The notes under the pieces were generated by a model. That model was not told the origin of the DNA. It ran no database searches and saw only the letters and a list, made by a program, of their open reading frames with translations. Positions 5,093 to 6,336 of a DNA stretch of 6,336 nt are shown here, piece after piece. The first letter of the stretch is position 1, and each line of letters opens with the position of its first letter. The stretch covers positions 1 to 6,336 of the forward strand of contig DAOVNC010000221.1 of assembly GCA_030630445.1 (NCBI GenBank), read 5' to 3'. Source of the stretch: Kiritimatiellales bacterium. Lineage in GTDB: Bacteria > Verrucomicrobiota > Kiritimatiellia > Kiritimatiellales > Pontiellaceae. Position numbers and translations under genes: made by a program.

Positions 5093-6336
5093 ATGCTGGC
5101 GGATCATATGGTTGGGTTGTTGTCGATGGTATTCCTGCTGCTATGCTCGGCGTTCTTTTCGGGAACCGAAACCGCGTTGTTTTCCCTGACCCGCGAACAG
5201 GTCAAGCGGTTGCGTGGCCAGGGGCATCAAGTCGAGAAGCTACTGGCTTTGTTGGCGAACAACCCGTCCGGACTGCTTATTGCCATCTTGTTCGGCAATA
5301 TCGTGGTGAATATCCTGTTTTTCAGCATGAGTGTTGTGATCTTCCGCGATTTGGGAAGCCTATACGGCGAATGGTGGGAGGCTGTCGCCGGGATTCTCAT
5401 GCTTCTCTTGGTGATTCTGATCGGCGAAATCATACCCAAGGCCGCAGGGATTTCCTTCTCCGAACGGTTGGTGCAAGTCAACGCCGCTCCGCTCCATGCT
5501 TGGTTCCATTTCATGGGACCGGTGCGGCGATCACTTGAATACGTTGCCCGACACCTCGAACCCGCCGAGCACTGCGACAACCAACTCAACTCCGAAGAGT
5601 TGAAAATGCTGATCGATGCCACTCGGCACGATCCGACGTTTGGGACGCAGGAAAAGGCCATCGTCGAAGATATTGTCAACCTCCCCGAAATCCGTCTGCG
5701 CGAGCTGATGGTGCCGCGCGTCAAGCAGCTCTTTCGCCGCGCGGATATCCCGGCAGGACAGGCCCTGCTCGATGCGGCCGAGCGGGAGATGGATTTAATC
5801 CCGATCTATGAAGGAGACGAGGACCATATCGTGGGCGTGGTCGAGGTGCGGGATCTTTTCGTCAACGAGGATCCCGGACTTCCGCTGAATAGGTTTTCCA
5901 ACCCCGTCCGCTTCGTTCCGGAAACCAAGCGGGCCGACGAAATGCTGCGCGAATTTTTGGTCGAGGGTCTGCGCATGGTTTGCGTGGTGGATGAATATGG
6001 CGGACTGGCCGGTACGGTTTGCCTTGAAGACCTGCTCGAAGAGGTGGTGGGGGAATTCGATGCAATGGAGGAGCCGGCCATTGAGCAACTGGGAGAGAGC
6101 ACCTACCGGTTGCAGGGCAGCCTTGGGATCCGTGAATGGCGCAGCTTGTTTATTGGTTTCCTCCCCGATGAAGTGGTGCGCACCCTTGCGCTGGATACGA
6201 TCAGCGGGCTGGTGGTATCGTTGCTTAAGCGCATGCCGAAGCCGGGGGATGTTGTCCAGGTCCGCAACCTCAGGTTCACGGTTGAGCAAGTCCGCTCGAA
6301 CCGCATCGAATCCGTGTTGCTCGAGCTTTCGGGTCG
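5093..6336 (+). CDS. CorC/HlyC (CNNM-type) transporter, 3' end cut by the window
   Basis: An inner-membrane protein of the CNNM/CorC family, implicated in Mg2+/Co2+ export or resistance; some members are misnamed hemolysins. The frame is open for 414 codons to the window edge with no stop. The N-terminal DUF21 domain has hydrophobic segments near 6-22, 59-84, 94-117 and 126-144, with family motifs SGTETAL (23-29), GN (68-69) and GEIIPKA (111-117). A CBS pair follows: ELMVPR (204-209) opens the first, RDL is at 253-255, and VVDEYGGLAGTVCLEDLLEE (298-317) marks the second. The CorC_HlyC domain spans about 335-414. Family members are about 420-440 residues, so only the tail is missing. ATG 5093 is taken as start; TTG 5087 or ATG 5108 are alternatives. 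It is the first gene after the palindrome-bearing region and is probably transcribed from there. Confidence 0.93.
   Translation, partial: MLADHMVGLLSMVFLLLCSAFFSGTETALFSLTREQVKRLRGQGHQVEKLLALLANNPSGLLIAILFGNIVVNILFFSMSVVIFRDLGSLYGEWWEAVAGILMLLLVILIGEIIPKAAGISFSERLVQVNAAPLHAWFHFMGPVRRSLEYVARHLEPAEHCDNQLNSEELKMLIDATRHDPTFGTQEKAIVEDIVNLPEIRLRELMVPRVKQLFRRADIPAGQALLDAAEREMDLIPIYEGDEDHIVGVVEVRDLFVNEDPGLPLNRFSNPVRFVPETKRADEMLREFLVEGLRMVCVVDEYGGLAGTVCLEDLLEEVVGEFDAMEEPAIEQLGESTYRLQGSLGIREWRSLFIGFLPDEVVRTLALDTISGLVVSLLKRMPKPGDVVQVRNLRFTVEQVRSNRIESVLLELSG

Noticed and set aside
4966..5538. Plus-strand 190-codon frame starting inside the palindrome
   Set aside because: Most of it overlaps the well-supported CorC gene in another frame. 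The product has no recognisable domain and no ribosome site precedes it.

Overview
The window reads as ordinary chromosome from a Gram-negative bacterium of moderately high GC. It holds seven protein genes, three of which carry lipoprotein signal peptides. GC-rich codon use, short lipoprotein genes of the DUF4136 and TPR types and repeat-rich intergenic gaps would fit the PVC group (Verrucomicrobiota/Kiritimatiellota), but that placement is a weak impression and not something the sequence proves. No rRNA, tRNA, CRISPR array, transposase or phage gene was found.

Layout. (1) 4-630 (+): riboflavin synthase alpha chain, starting almost at the window edge. (2) 631-777: a gap filled mostly by a composite hairpin element (633-744), made of two inverted copies of a 24-nt palindromic unit around a third hairpin. 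(3) 778-1545 (+): lipoprotein of the divergent polysaccharide deacetylase (YibQ/DUF610) family. (4) 1546-1687: ten perfect copies of a 7-nt repeat, with three inverted copies upstream that can fold back on the array. (5) 1688-2551 (+): classical short-chain dehydrogenase/reductase. (6) 2617-3165 (+): DUF4136 lipoprotein with its own good-looking promoter. (7) On the opposite strand, converging with a gap of only 5 nt: a TPR lipoprotein (4328 down to 3171), preceded 4 nt upstream by a YjbQ/UPF0047 gene (4722 down to 4333), forming a two-gene operon. (8) 4723-5092: about 370 nt without a gene, AT-rich in its middle, with two related palindromes and a promoter candidate. (9) 5093 to the window end (+): a CorC/HlyC (CNNM-type) membrane protein with DUF21, CBS pair and C-terminal domain, running off the right edge.

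The genes do not form one pathway. They are housekeeping metabolism (riboflavin, an oxidoreductase, YjbQ), envelope lipoproteins and an ion transporter. The unusual content is between the genes: the three largest gaps each hold a different inverted-repeat structure. The strongest is the element at 633-744, where all four differences between its two arms fall in two base pairs and both pairs are preserved. I saw no clear sign of an undescribed multi-gene system here.
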